Source: CAVSKL01 sp963728475 [NCBI: Candidatus Eiseniibacteriota bacterium] (GTDB lineage: Bacteria; Eisenbacteria; RBG-16-71-46; JABDJR01). From it: a DNA stretch of 64,000 nt. Where the stretch lies: assembly GCA_963728475.1 (NCBI GenBank), contig CAVSKL010000002.1, positions 744,001 to 808,000 of the forward strand, given 5' to 3'. Below the pieces are notes generated by a model that was not told the origin of the DNA, searched no databases, and saw only the letters and a program-made list of their open reading frames with translations. Shown piece by piece: positions 16,612 through 25,940 of the stretch. Positions within the stretch are counted from its first letter, which is position 1; each line of letters begins with the position of its first letter. The translations under genes were made by a program, and so were the position numbers.

Positions 16612-18272
16612 CGGACCAGGCTCTCCTCGGGCTCCACCGTCTTCACCGGGGTGACGGTGGGGCCCAGGTTGGGAAGGACCGTGGCCCGGGCCACGAAGAA
16701 GACGGCGGTGACCAGCACCACCCCGGCCAGGGTGACCGGAATCCAGTAGCGGCGGAGCCCCCGCGGCCGCGGGAGCACCGCGTCGATGAGCGGGAGGGTC
16801 CCCAGCACCGGCTCCGGCGCCACCCGCTCGATCTGCTCCAGGGAGCGCAGGGTGGGATCCAGCATCTCGGTGAGGAACGAGAATCCGACGCCCAGGATGG
16901 GCCCCATCAGGATGGCCAGGCCGATGATCTTGCGCGCGTCGGGCCAGCTCGGAGCCAGCGGATACTGAGCGGGATCCACGATCTCCAGCTGGAGACCCAG
17001 CTCCTTGGCCTCGGCGGCCTGGCTGATGTCGCTGGCCACCATCTGCGCCTGGAAGGTCTGCAGGAGCTGCCGGTTCCGCTCCACCTCCCCCTTCAGCCGT
17101 TCCACCTCCGCGGTGTTGGCCGGCGCGGAGCGGGCCCGCCGGGTGAGGGCGTCGATCCCCCCCTGGAGCGCGGCCGCCTCCCTCCGCTGCACGGTGGCGT
17201 CGATGTCGGCGAAGATGTAGGTGGCCAGGGCTCGATGGGCCTCGTTGTTCTCCTGGGGATAGGCGTCGGCGACCTTGTTCTCCAGGGTCTGGTAGAGCTG
17301 GGTACGCGCTCCCGCCAGCGCCGCGGAAGCGGCCGAGGCCCCGCCGGGGGTGGTGCTGCCGCTGAGCTGGAACTCGACCTGCCGGTCCAGCGCGCTCGAG
17401 AACTTCTCGATCAGTCCGGTCACCTCGGGGTCCTGGCGGATGACCGGCTGATCCAGCGATAACCCCGCGTCGAGAACCGAACGCGAGAACGGCCCCACCC
17501 GGGCCTGGGCGGTGGCGGCGTCGTCCGAGAGCCGTTTCTCCAGATCCTCGGCGGCCGGCAGGTTGTCCGACCGGACCAGCTTGTCCGAGAGCTGCTGCGA
17601 GATGAGCGACGACTGGTACCCGGCCAGCGCGTCCTCGGAGCGCTTGAGCTGGTCCTGGTAGATGCGGAGCTGCTCCGCCCCGAAACTGCGGGCGGCGCGG
17701 AGCTGCTCCAGCTCCCGCTGGGTGGTCATGTCGATGAACAGCTCGCTGATCCACTTGGCCAGGAGTTGCGCGTTCCGGGGGCTGTAGTCGCGGACCATGA
17801 ACCGGTAGAGCCCGGGCCCCGCCGTGCCCACCTGCACCCGGTCGGAGATCTGGTCCACCAGGAGCCGCACCGCGATCTCGTCGGTGGTGAGATCGGCGCG
17901 CTCGGACTTGCGGGCCCGGGCCGCCGCCATCACCGCGGGGTCGTCGTTCATCTTGAGGATCTTGACCACCCGTTCCAGGAAGGGCCGGCTGTGCACGTAC
18001 CCCACGATCCGGGCCATGCGCTGCTCGTCGGCCCGGTACCCGGTATCCTTGCCCCCCATCCCCCCGATCGCCTGCTCCACCTGCGCCACCATCGGCCGGC
18101 GATCCTCGATGATCATGGTCGCCGAGGACTGGTACTGGCGGGGGACGAAGGCGAGGGTGACGATGGTGGCGCAAACGGTGGCCACGGTGGTGAGGACGAC
18201 GAGCCACTTCCGGCGCCACAGCACCCGGAAAAACTGCTTGAGATCGACGGCATGATCCAAGGTCGAAGCCAT
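16608..18272 (-). CDS. Polysaccharide chain-length determinant (Wzz/GNVR type, exosortase-locus family)
   Basis: This 554-residue protein has a membrane helix near the start (about 25-45), a Wzz domain, a long periplasmic coiled-coil region (about 180-430) and a second membrane helix near the end (about 515-535). The segment near the last helix (about 440-490) resembles the GNVR domain with its Pro-rich motif VDPAQYPLAPSWP. It would span the periplasm and work with the tyrosine kinase and the export protein. I chose the ATG at 18272, ten codons after an earlier ATG, because AAAGG sits just upstream. It ends in an ATGA overlap with the kinase gene. Confidence 0.93.
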   Translation of the reverse strand: MASTLDHAVDLKQFFRVLWRRKWLVVLTTVATVCATIVTLAFVPRQYQSSATMIIEDRRPMVAQVEQAIGGMGGKDTGYRADEQRMARIVGYVHSRPFLERVVKILKMNDDPAVMAAARARKSERADLTTDEIAVRLLVDQISDRVQVGTAGPGLYRFMVRDYSPRNAQLLAKWISELFIDMTTQRELEQLRAARSFGAEQLRIYQDQLKRSEDALAGYQSSLISQQLSDKLVRSDNLPAAEDLEKRLSDDAATAQARVGPFSRSVLDAGLSLDQPVIRQDPEVTGLIEKFSSALDRQVEFQLSGSTTPGGASAASAALAGARTQLYQTLENKVADAYPQENNEAHRALATYIFADIDATVQRREAAALQGGIDALTRRARSAPANTAEVERLKGEVERNRQLLQTFQAQMVASDISQAAEAKELGLQLEIVDPAQYPLAPSWPDARKIIGLAILMGPILGVGFSFLTEMLDPTLRSLEQIERVAPEPVLGTLPLIDAVLPRPRGLRRYWIPVTLAGVVLVTAVFFVARATVLPNLGPTVTPVKTVEPEESLVR

Positions 18273-18288
18273 GATTACCTTTGTGCGC

Positions 18289-19220
18289 TCAGTTGCGGGC
18301 AAGGAGGAGGACGCTGGCCACCGCGCTCAGGACCGGCGCCAGCGCGAGGACCACGTGGAGGGCGTTTCCGGCCAGCCCTCCCTTGGACGGAACGGTCACC
18401 GTGTCCCCCGGGCGCAGCTTGAGATCCGCCTGGGGATAGCCTTCATACAGATAACCCTGCACGTCGAGTTCATAGACCGAGGCCCCGCCTCCCGCCCGGC
18501 GGGCCAGCTTGACCTTCGAGAGGTCCGCGTTCCCGGCGGCCCCTCCCGCCACCCCCAGGGCCTCGACCACCGATCCCGCCGACTTCAGGGAGTAGAGGCC
18601 CGGCGTCCGCACCGCCCCCAGCACCTGGACCTGGTCCCCGGAGATCACCTTCGAAGCCAGGGACGGCACCAGCACGCTGTCCCCGGGCCGGAGCGGGGGA
18701 GAGAGTCCGCCGGAGTGGATTCGAGGCCGGCGGAGAGATCCACCGTGAGCGTCTTGGTTTCGCCCCCCTCCTTCTCCTTGCGCACGATCTGCACGCTGGC
18801 CATGTCCGCCTGGCTGGTGGCCCCGCCGGCGGCCAGGATGGCGTCCCACAGCGCGGGCATCTCGCGGAAGGTGTACCGGCCGGGGTTGTGGACCTCGCCC
18901 ACCACCGTGAGGTAGCGGCTGCTGTAGCGGGACACGCTCACCAGCACCTGGCTGATCCCGGGATCGAGGATCGCGTACCGCCGCTCCAGGTCCTTGGCCA
19001 GGGCGTCCGCGGTCAATCCCTTCGCGGGGACGGCGCCCAGGAGCGGGAGAACGATGTTCCCGTCTCCGTCGACCACGTAGGTGCCGCTCAGGTCCGCCCG
19101 CTGCCAAACCTGGACCTGGACGGCATCGTCCACACCCAGCTTGTAGGCGGCCTGGTCCTGGGCGGATGCCACCCTGGCGCAGAGGAGGGCCAGGAGGGCC
19201 AACCCCAAAATCCGCTTCAT
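18289..19220 (-). CDS. Polysaccharide export protein (Wza-like), frame broken in a G/C run
   Basis: Read across one frame break this gives about 310 residues. There is a signal peptide (1-20, cleavage near ASAQ), a Poly_export domain (about 25-100, LGVDDAVQVQVW), and two SLBB domains (about 105-165 and 200-270, VLGAVRTPGLYSL). A C-terminal hydrophobic helix ends in LLLARN. It would form the outer-membrane or periplasmic exit for the polymer. The reading frame breaks in a run of five G (plus strand 18695-18699); adding one base restores DSLPPLRPGDSVLVPS, which is just what the family expects. An assembly indel is more likely than a dead gene, since both sides are well conserved. ATG at 19220 follows GGAAAGG. 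Confidence 0.88.
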
Positions 19221-19272
19221 GTTCGGGCCTTTCCGCGCGCCGAGCCCGGAGGGGGTGGAGCGCAACCGATCC

Positions 19273-19281
19273 AGTATAGCA
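19273..19281 (-). promoter_or_regulatory. Candidate extended -10 promoter for the export/chain-length/kinase operon
   Basis: Minus-strand TGCTATACT is an extended -10 (TGn plus TATACT, five of six). It lies about 50 nt upstream of the export protein start, in the 67-bp gap after glgA, in an AT-rich patch unusual for this DNA. No clear -35 box is present, as often with extended -10 promoters. Confidence 0.5.
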
Positions 19282-19287
19282 TGCATT

Positions 19288-20814
19288 TTATCGACTTCCG
19301 GGGCCGAAGCCGGGGGCCAGCGAACGGTAGAGTTCCTCGTACCGGCGGGCGGAACGGTCCCAGGAGAAATCCTGGCCCATCCCCCGGCGCACGATCCCTT
19401 CCCACCGGACCGGGTCGCGGCGCGCCGCCAGCGCCCGGTCCAGCGCCTCCAGCATCGCCTCCGCCGAGTACTCGTCGAACACGAACCCGGTTCCCCGTTC
19501 CGGCTCCTCGTCCGCCGGCACCACCGTGTCGGCCAGCCCCCCCACCCGGCGTACCACCGGGACCGTTCCGTACCGGAGGCTCATCATCTGGTTCAGCCCG
19601 CACGGCTCGTAACGGGACGGCATCAGGAAAATATCGGCACCCGCCTCGATGAGGTGAGCAAGGGGGTCGTCGAACCGGGCGGAGTGAAAGACCCGGTCGG
19701 GCCGCCGGGCCGCCCATTCCCGGAAGAACGCCTCGTACTCCGGCTGTCCGGAGCCCAGCACCACCAGGTCCACGTCCAGGTCCAGGAGCCGGTCGCCCGC
19801 CGCCATGACCAGGTCGATCCCCTTCTGCTCCACCAGACGGGTGATCATCCCGACCACCGGCCTGTCCCCGGCGGGAGGAAGCGCGGTGCGCTCGAGCAGG
19901 ATCCGCTTGTTCGCCGCCTTCCCCTCCAGGCTCCGCGCGTCGTAGCGCCGGGCGAGGAAGGGGTCCGCGGCCGGATCCCAGGTCGCGGTGTCGATCCCGT
20001 TGAGAATACCGATCACGCCGCCTCCACGGGCGGCCAGCACCCCTTCGAGGCCCCGGCCGTACTCGTAGCCGTCCTGAATCTCCTCGGCGTAGCGCGGGCT
20101 CACCGTGGTCACCGCGTCCGCGTCCTCGATGCCCGCTTTGAGATAATTGACCTGCCCCCAGAACTCGAGCGGCCCCCCCGGGAGGCGCCCGTCGCCGTCC
20201 AGACCCAGCCGGTCCAGCACCGAGGGATCGTAGATCCCCTGGTGGCCGATGTTGTGCACGGTGAGCACGAGCGCGCTCGGGCCCAGGAGCCGCTCTCCTA
20301 CCTTAGCGCGCCGGACCAGGGAGGCGGCAAGTGCGGTTTGAAAGTCGTGGAGATGGAGCACGTCCGGCCGGAGGTCCACCCGGAGGAGAATTTCCAAGGC
20401 TCCCCGGGCGAACAGGGCGTAGCGGTCCCCGTTGTCGGGGTAGTCGGCCCGGGTGACCGGGTCCGCGTAGATCCCGTCCCGGCCGCTGAACAGCGGGTCC
20501 TCCAGGAGCAGGACCCGGGCCCCCAGGCCGGGGCGGGCCAGGCGGTGGAACCGCTGGCGCCGGAGCCCCCCGGCATAGGGAAACTCCAGGGTCGACATCG
20601 GGAGTTCCCTGCGGTCGGGGTCGGCCAGAAGATCCGGGTAGGCGGGCAGGATCACGGTGACGTCGTGGCCTCGGGCGGAGAGCGCGGCGGACAGGGACGC
20701 CACCATGTCCCCGAGCCCCCCCACCTTGGCCAGCGGGGTCATCTCCAGGGCCAGCATGACCACGCGCAGGGAACGCGGGGCGGGAGCGCCCGGGCCGGAG
20801 CCGGCGTCGATCAC
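19288..20814 (-). CDS. glgA: Glycogen synthase GlgA (ADP-glucose type)
   Basis: This 508-residue protein starts, after a short Pro-rich lead, with MLALEMTPLAKVGGLGDM; the KVGGL motif binds the nucleotide sugar. It continues with LTVHNIGHQG, the GT5 pattern NGIDTATWDP and PSRYEPCGLNQMMSLRYGTVPVVR near the end, all typical of GlgA. It would elongate alpha-1,4-glucan from ADP- or UDP-glucose. The start is a GTG at 20814, five bases after galT, behind GGAGG. Its location inside an EPS operon beside galT and manC suggests storage glucan and EPS precursor metabolism are coordinated, but that is inference. Confidence 0.93.
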   Translation of the reverse strand: MIDAGSGPGAPAPRSLRVVMLALEMTPLAKVGGLGDMVASLSAALSARGHDVTVILPAYPDLLADPDRRELPMSTLEFPYAGGLRRQRFHRLARPGLGARVLLLEDPLFSGRDGIYADPVTRADYPDNGDRYALFARGALEILLRVDLRPDVLHLHDFQTALAASLVRRAKVGERLLGPSALVLTVHNIGHQGIYDPSVLDRLGLDGDGRLPGGPLEFWGQVNYLKAGIEDADAVTTVSPRYAEEIQDGYEYGRGLEGVLAARGGGVIGILNGIDTATWDPAADPFLARRYDARSLEGKAANKRILLERTALPPAGDRPVVGMITRLVEQKGIDLVMAAGDRLLDLDVDLVVLGSGQPEYEAFFREWAARRPDRVFHSARFDDPLAHLIEAGADIFLMPSRYEPCGLNQMMSLRYGTVPVVRRVGGLADTVVPADEEPERGTGFVFDEYSAEAMLEALDRALAARRDPVRWEGIVRRGMGQDFSWDRSARRYEELYRSLAPGFGPGSR

Positions 20815-20819
20815 CTCGG

Positions 20820-21824
20820 TCAGACCTCCGAGGGCTCCCCGCGGAGCCGCGCCGCGGCGTCTTCCGGCGGAACCACGTTGATGTGGAAGCCCGAGCCCCA
20901 CTCGAAGCCGGCCACGTTGGTGATCTTGGGCATGATCTCCAGGTGCCAGTGGAAGTGGAGCAGGAACGGGTCGCCGACCGGGGCGGTATGCAGGACCAGG
21001 TTGAAGGGCGGGTCGTCCAGCACCCGGTGGAGCCGCCCGAACAGGTCGAGGATCACCGCCGCCAGCGGTTCCAGGAGCGCCGCCGGCGACTGCTCGAAGG
21101 ACGACGCGTGCACGCGGGGAAAGATCATCGTCTCGTAGGGGAATCTCGGGGCGAAGGGTTCCAGCACCACGAAGTGCTCGGTGACCGCCACCATCCGCTT
21201 TCCGTCTTCCATCTCCTGACGGGCGATGTCGCAGTAGATGCAGCGTTCCTTGAGCCGGTAGTGGTCGCGGGCCCCGGTCAGCTCCTCCTTCACCCACCGC
21301 GGGATGATGGGGGTGGCGATGAGCTGGGTGTGCGGGTGCTCGAGGGTGGCGCCGGCGGCCTCGCCGTGGTTCTTGAACACCAGGATGTACTTGAAACGGG
21401 GATCGCGGCCCAGGTCCAGGATGCGCTCCCGGAACGCGGTGAGGATCTGCACCATCTGGCCGGGAACCAGGTCCCACCACCGCGCCTGATGATCCGGGGT
21501 CTCCACGACCACCTCGTGGGCGCCGATCCCGTTCATCATGTCGAACATGCCCTCCCCGCGGCGGTCCAGTTCCCCCTCGATCTGGAGGGCGGGGTACTTG
21601 TTGGGGACCACCCGGACCTGCCACCCGGCGGTGTCGGGCTCCGATCCCGCCCGCCCCAGGGCCAGCACCTCGTGCGGGGTCTCCCCCTCGCGGCCGGGAC
21701 AGAACGGGCAGCCGTTGCCATGAGCGTGCGCCGGATGGGGCACGAAGTCCATGGGACGGGCGGCCCGTTCGGATGAAATGATGACCCAGCGGCCGACCAC
21801 CGGATCCTTGCGAAGTTCCCGCAT
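20820..21824 (-). CDS. galT: Galactose-1-phosphate uridylyltransferase
   Basis: This 334-residue protein has the zinc-site CPFCPG (Cys39, Cys42), LVFKNHGEAAGATLEHPHTQL with the catalytic HPH (His163, His165), a second Cys pair CIYC near 205 and HWHLEIMP near the end, all features of GalT. It would exchange UMP between UDP-glucose and galactose-1-phosphate, feeding UDP-galactose to EPS synthesis. Related DUF4921/DUF4931-type proteins act on other hexose-1-phosphates, so the exact sugar is not certain. GGAAGG precedes the ATG. It follows the SPOR lipoprotein gene by 38 bp and runs into glgA after 5 bp. Confidence 0.93.
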   Translation of the reverse strand: MRELRKDPVVGRWVIISSERAARPMDFVPHPAHAHGNGCPFCPGREGETPHEVLALGRAGSEPDTAGWQVRVVPNKYPALQIEGELDRRGEGMFDMMNGIGAHEVVVETPDHQARWWDLVPGQMVQILTAFRERILDLGRDPRFKYILVFKNHGEAAGATLEHPHTQLIATPIIPRWVKEELTGARDHYRLKERCIYCDIARQEMEDGKRMVAVTEHFVVLEPFAPRFPYETMIFPRVHASSFEQSPAALLEPLAAVILDLFGRLHRVLDDPPFNLVLHTAPVGDPFLLHFHWHLEIMPKITNVAGFEWGSGFHINVVPPEDAAARLRGEPSEV

Positions 21825-21862
21825 GCCCTTCCGTTATCGTCCGCGACCGGCTCCGGGTTCAG

Positions 21863-22447
21863 TCAACGCGTCGCGCCCCCCGGTTTGAGGACCAGGGTCT
21901 CCACCACCCACGCCTTGGCGTAGTCCGGCGCCACCGCCCGGGCCCGGGTGGCCATGGCGTCCGCCTCGGCCCGGGTCAGGAAGTCCCCCACCCGGACCTT
22001 GTAGTAGGGCGGCTCGTATTCCAGGTACACCGGCTCGGTGAAGCGCTTGCGGGCCTCGCGGGCCGAGGTCTCGGCGGTGGTCATGTTGGGGGAGGCGAAG
22101 ATCTGCACCCGCCACCCCGGGGTGAAGTCCTTGGGGTCGGGGACCGGCACGTCGGGGACCGGCACGTCGGCAAGGGCGAGCCCGCTATCCGGGGGAGCGC
22201 CCAGGGTGTCGGCGGGCTGTGCCGCCGCCGCCACGTTGACGGCCGGGCCCGAGGCCACGGTGTCGCCGTACGCGGGTAGCGGCGGGTTGGCCGCCCGGAC
22301 GCTGTCCAGGGGGGACTCGGTGGTGACCTCCCACTGCGAGCCGCCCGCCGAGATCGTCGGCGGCTTCCGGGCCCCTCCCCCGCAGCCCGCCACCAGGACC
22401 GCCGCCGCCAGCCACGGCACCACCGACCCGGTTCGCAGCCGTTTCAT
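21863..22447 (-). CDS. SPOR-domain lipoprotein
   Basis: This 194-residue protein begins with a lipoprotein signal (lipobox VAGC, Cys22), followed by a long Pro/Ala-rich linker with a short tandem repeat [12 protein letters not shown] (a 15-bp direct repeat near 22141-22170). The last 75 residues form a SPOR domain (GWRVQIFAS ... YYKVRVGDF ... AWVVETLV), which binds denuded peptidoglycan at division sites. It would tether the outer membrane or an assembly factor to the wall. ATG at 22447 overlaps the manC stop as ATGA. Its link to EPS may be only co-transcription. Confidence 0.9.
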   Translation of the reverse strand: MKRLRTGSVVPWLAAAVLVAGCGGGARKPPTISAGGSQWEVTTESPLDSVRAANPPLPAYGDTVASGPAVNVAAAAQPADTLGAPPDSGLALADVPVPDVPVPDPKDFTPGWRVQIFASPNMTTAETSAREARKRFTEPVYLEYEPPYYKVRVGDFLTRAEADAMATRARAVAPDYAKAWVVETLVLKPGGATR

Positions 22448-23509
22448 GAGCGCGTCTCCCCTTCCACGATCCGGCGTCCTTCCGGAGTGGCTTCCAGGGC
22501 CTCGACCACCGCCCGGACCTCCTGGGCCCGGTCCTTGGCCACCACCAGGGTGGCGTCCCGGGTATGCACCACCACCACGTCGCGAACCCCCACCACCGCC
22601 ACCGTGCCCCCCTCCGCCCAGGCCACCAGGCCGGGGCTCTCCAGGGCCACCACCCGGCCGCGGCGGAACCCTCCGTCCCGCCCCAGGCGCTCCAGGGCGC
22701 GCCACGATCCGAGGTCGTCCCAGGGGAAGTCGGCGGGAATGACCGCCACGTCGTCCGCGCGCTCCAGGATGCCGTAGTCCACGGAGACCGACGGGGCGGC
22801 GGCGTAGGCGCGGGCCAGGGCCCGGGCGCCCCGGGATCCGCCGGCGAGAGGGGCGAACGCCGTCGCCAGCCCGGGCAGATGGGTCTCCACCGCCCGCACG
22901 TACACCCGGCTGCGCCAGGCGAAGATACCACAGTTCCACAGGTGCCGGCCCCCGGCCACGAAGCGCCGGGCCCGCGCCGGCGTGGGCTTCTCCTCGAACC
23001 GGCGCACCCTCCGGGCGGGGCCCCGGCCCACCGGTTCGCCCGGGTCGATGTAGCCGTAGCCGGTCTCGACCCGGGTCGGCTTCACCCCCACCAGGACCAG
23101 CCGGTCCCCGCCCTCGGCGGCGCCAAGCGCGGCGGCCAGCGCCCGCCGGTAGGGGACCGCCCGCGGTACCCAGGCGTCGGCGGGGACCACCACCAGCACC
23201 GCCCCGGGGTCGGCCGCCTGCGCGGCCAGGGCGGCGAGCAGGATGGCGGGAGCGGTGTTCCGCCCCTCGGGCTCGGCCAGAATGCGCTCCGGGGCCACTT
23301 CCGGAAGCTCCGCCCGCACCGCGCGGGCGTGGCGCCGTCCGGCGACCACCCAGATGCGCTCGGCGGGGACCAGCGGGGTCAGCCGCTCGAAGGTGGCGCG
23401 CAGGAGCGAGCGCTCCCCCCAGGGGAAGAAACTGTTTCGGCCGGTTCCGGCGGCTGAGCGGCCAGAACCGCACCCCGCTGCCGCCGGCCAGGATCACCGC
23501 GTGTCTCAT
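22444..23509 (-). CDS. manC: Mannose-1-phosphate guanylyltransferase, frame broken in a C run
   Basis: Read through one break this is about 355 residues. The N-terminus [30 protein letters not shown] contains the nucleotidyltransferase loop [11 protein letters not shown] and PKQFL; the rest has [40 protein letters not shown] and [10 protein letters not shown], all guanylyltransferase signatures. It would make GDP-mannose from GTP and mannose-1-phosphate. It lacks the isomerase domain of bifunctional ManC. The frame changes in a run of six C (plus strand 23415-23420), between PKQFLPL and [13 protein letters not shown]; one extra or two missing bases would explain it. The conserved text on both sides favours an assembly indel. 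ATG at 23509 follows GAGGAGGG. Confidence 0.88.
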
Positions 23510-23534
23510 GGCCCTCCTCGAAACCCCGCGGCGG

Positions 23535-23563
23535 AGAGTACCCCAGCCGGTTCCCCGCCTCAA
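23535..23563 (-). promoter_or_regulatory. Weak promoter candidate for manC-SPOR-galT-glgA
   Basis: Minus-strand TTGAGG (23558-23563) and TACTCT (23535-23540) are separated by 17 bp. The -35 matches four of six and the -10 three of six. It lies about 25 nt before manC in a 95-bp gap, and overlaps a small inverted repeat GCCGGTT/AACCGGC. Support is weak. Confidence 0.3.
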
Positions 23564-23604
23564 CCGGCCCCGCGCGCGCCCCGGACCCGTCTTTCCGCCC
23601 GCTT

Positions 23605-24729
23605 TCAGGCCGGGGGCTCCACCGTGGCCGCCCGCACTCCGTTCAACACCTCGCGGTAGACGGTCTCTATCTGCGAGACCACCGCCTCCCAGGTGAAGCG
23701 GTGGGCCAGGTGCGCGACCACCTCTTCCTCGAAGGCGCGGACCCGGCCGGGGTCCCGGTCGAGCTCGGACAGCGCCCGGGCCAGGTCGGCGACGTCGCGG
23801 GACCGGAAGCGGGGCGCGTGCTCATCCACCACTTCCAGGTTCTCGGGAATGTCGCTCACCAGGACGCACCTTCCGTAGCTCAGCGCCTCCAGGAGCGCGA
23901 TCGAGAGCCCTTCCATGGTGGAGGGGAGCGCCACCGCGTAGGCGTGGGTGAGGAGCGCCTGGAGGTCGGCGCCGTGGACGTAGCCGGTGAACACCGTCCC
24001 GGACGGGGCGCGGCGATGCAGATCCTCCACGTACTCGTCGGTGTACGCGGACCCGCCGGCGATGACGAGCTTCCGGCCGGTGGGGATCCGGGAGAACGCG
24101 TCCACCAGGAGGTGCGTTCCCTTCTCCGGAGTGAGCCGCCCGACGAAAAGCCAGTACCCTCCCGGCTCCAACCCCCACTGCTCCAGCAGCGACGGCGGCT
24201 GGAGCACCGGGTCGTTGACCCCGTTGGGGATGTAGTCGGGGCGGATGAGGTACTTCTCCTCGAAGAACCGCTGCAGCGTGCGCGAGACCACGATGGTGCG
24301 GTTGGGGCAGTGGAGCGCCGGATACTCGCACCGTTCGAGCAGGTAGGCGGCCATCGGCCCCCATTTCTCCCGCTCCCAGTCGAGGCCGTGGAGCGTGACC
24401 ACGGTGGGTACCCGGCGGATCCTCGGAACCCAGGCCAGGGCCGACGGCCCCAGGGCGTGGTAATGGACGATGTCCACCGGACGGGCCAGCACGTCCAGGG
24501 TGGACACCAAGGCGTGGGTGGCGGTGTCGAGATGCTTGGTGGGGATGGTGGGGCGCACCACCCGTTCCATGCCGCGGTAGGCGTCGTTGCCGGGGGAATA
24601 GTAGCTCCGGGTGTAGACCAGCACCTGGTGGCCGCGGTCCACCAGGCGGGCGCCGATCTCCTCCACGTGGCGCTCGATTCCCCCGTAGGTCGCCGGCACC
24701 CCCTTCTGCCCGATCATCGCGATCCTCAT
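23605..24729 (-). CDS. Family 4 glycosyltransferase
   Basis: This 374-residue GT-B enzyme starts [25 protein letters not shown], the N-terminal signature of a well-defined GT4 subgroup (similar to rhamnosyl- or galactosyltransferases near EPS loci). The C-terminal half has [33 protein letters not shown] and [27 protein letters not shown] with the E-x7-E motif. It would add a sugar to the lipid-linked EPS unit in the cytoplasm. The ATG overlaps the stop of the next GT4 gene upstream as ATGA. The exact sugar is unknown. Confidence 0.92.
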   Translation of the reverse strand: MRIAMIGQKGVPATYGGIERHVEEIGARLVDRGHQVLVYTRSYYSPGNDAYRGMERVVRPTIPTKHLDTATHALVSTLDVLARPVDIVHYHALGPSALAWVPRIRRVPTVVTLHGLDWEREKWGPMAAYLLERCEYPALHCPNRTIVVSRTLQRFFEEKYLIRPDYIPNGVNDPVLQPPSLLEQWGLEPGGYWLFVGRLTPEKGTHLLVDAFSRIPTGRKLVIAGGSAYTDEYVEDLHRRAPSGTVFTGYVHGADLQALLTHAYAVALPSTMEGLSIALLEALSYGRCVLVSDIPENLEVVDEHAPRFRSRDVADLARALSELDRDPGRVRAFEEEVVAHLAHRFTWEAVVSQIETVYREVLNGVRAATVEPPA

Positions 24730-25940
24730 CCCGCCACCCTCCGGTAGAGCGCTTCCAGCTCGGCCAGCCGCCGCTCCGGCGCGAACCGGTCCTCCACCAA
24801 GGCCCGCGCCCGCGCGCCCATGCCGGCGCGGTCGGGATGGCCGCGCATGGCCTCGAGGGCCTCGGCCAGGGACTCCGCCGAACCGGCGCGGAAGAGGAGG
24901 CCCGTCTCCCCCGGCCGCACCAGCTCCGGAATCCCCCCCAGGTCCGAGCCGATCACCGGGGTCCGGCTCGCGAACGACTCCAGCACCGCGTAGGGCTGGT
25001 TCTCGTACCACTCCGACGGGGCCACGGTGAAGGCGGCGGCGCCCACCTCGGCGCGGAGCGCCTCCGGCTCGAGGTGCCCGAGAAAGGCCGTCCGGCCCGG
25101 CGCCGCGGTCTCCGCCCGCCGCCGGAGCTCCGGCTCCAGGGGACCGGTCCCCGCCACCCGGAGCCGGAGCCCCGGGACCCGGCTCAGCGCCTCCAGGAGA
25201 GTGGCCACCCCCTTCTCGTGGGAGAGGCGTCCGGCGTAGAGGGCGTGGTCGCCGCGCTCGGCGCCGGTGCGGTAGGCGTCGAGGCGAAGGAGATACCCCA
25301 TGGTCTCGACCTTGGCCGCGGGGAGCCCGTGCTCCACCACCTTCGCGCTCAGGAACGCGCTGGGGGCGAGGAACCGGGCCACCCGGTCCTCCCAGCGGCG
25401 CCACTCCCCCACCCAGAGGCCCATCGCCGCCACCATCGAGCGCGGGAGCGATCCCCCCTGGCACCGGTGGCGCACCGCCGGGAGGAACCGCCCGCGGCGG
25501 CACTCCTCGCACACCCGTCCCGCCCGGAGGAAGGTGTAGACTGGGCAGACCCACTGAAAGTCGTGGAGGGTCTGCACCACCGGCACCCGCGCCTCCGCCA
25601 GCGCCTCCAGGAGCGACCCGGTGAGCTGGTGATGGATGTTGTGGAGGTGGGCCACGTCGGGACGGAAGGCGGCCACCAGCTCGCGGGCGCGGCGGCGGGT
25701 CTCGCGGTTGTAGACGGTGCGGGCGGCGGTGGCGATACCGCCGAAGCGGCCCCGGTCGGCGGTGTAGTCCACCTGGCTCACGAAGTAGCGGGCGTAGTCG
25801 CTCCGGAGGTTCTTGGGATGGACCATGCTGAACGGGGCCACCGCATGGCCGCGGGCGGGCAGGAGGTCCACGAGGTCCAGGAAGTAGCGTTCGGCGCCCC
25901 CCCGGGGATAGAAGAACTTGTTGGCCTGGAGCACCCTCAC
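24726..25940 (-). CDS. Family 4 glycosyltransferase
   Basis: This 404-residue GT4 enzyme opens with VRVLQANKFFYPRGGAERYFLDL, a glycine-rich acceptor loop typical of the family, and its second half has YAGRLSHEKGVATLLEAL, VAGTGPLEPEL and APSEWYENQPYAVLESFASRTPVIGSDLGG. A cysteine-rich patch (CEECRRGRFLPAVRHRCQGG, about residues 150-170) is an insertion seen in some EPS GT4 enzymes. It starts at a GTG at 25940, which overlaps the stop of the preceding GT4 as GTGA. It probably adds one residue of the repeat unit. Confidence 0.92.
   Translation of the reverse strand: MRVLQANKFFYPRGGAERYFLDLVDLLPARGHAVAPFSMVHPKNLRSDYARYFVSQVDYTADRGRFGGIATAARTVYNRETRRRARELVAAFRPDVAHLHNIHHQLTGSLLEALAEARVPVVQTLHDFQWVCPVYTFLRAGRVCEECRRGRFLPAVRHRCQGGSLPRSMVAAMGLWVGEWRRWEDRVARFLAPSAFLSAKVVEHGLPAAKVETMGYLLRLDAYRTGAERGDHALYAGRLSHEKGVATLLEALSRVPGLRLRVAGTGPLEPELRRRAETAAPGRTAFLGHLEPEALRAEVGAAAFTVAPSEWYENQPYAVLESFASRTPVIGSDLGGIPELVRPGETGLLFRAGSAESLAEALEAMRGHPDRAGMGARARALVEDRFAPERRLAELEALYRRVAG

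Noticed and set aside
18670-18720. Programmed -1 frameshift in the export protein gene
   Set aside because: The C run could slip, but there is no clear heptamer or downstream pseudoknot, and similar breaks in manC and batD point to sequence errors instead.
21834-21866. Short frame from a TTG overlapping the SPOR gene stop
   Set aside because: It ends in TAA nine bases before the galT start rather than on it, so it does not fit the bridging pattern of the nuo operon and galT has its own ribosome site.
22141-22170. Tandem 15-bp repeat
   Set aside because: It codes for a doubled VPVPD linker in the SPOR lipoprotein; two copies only and in frame.
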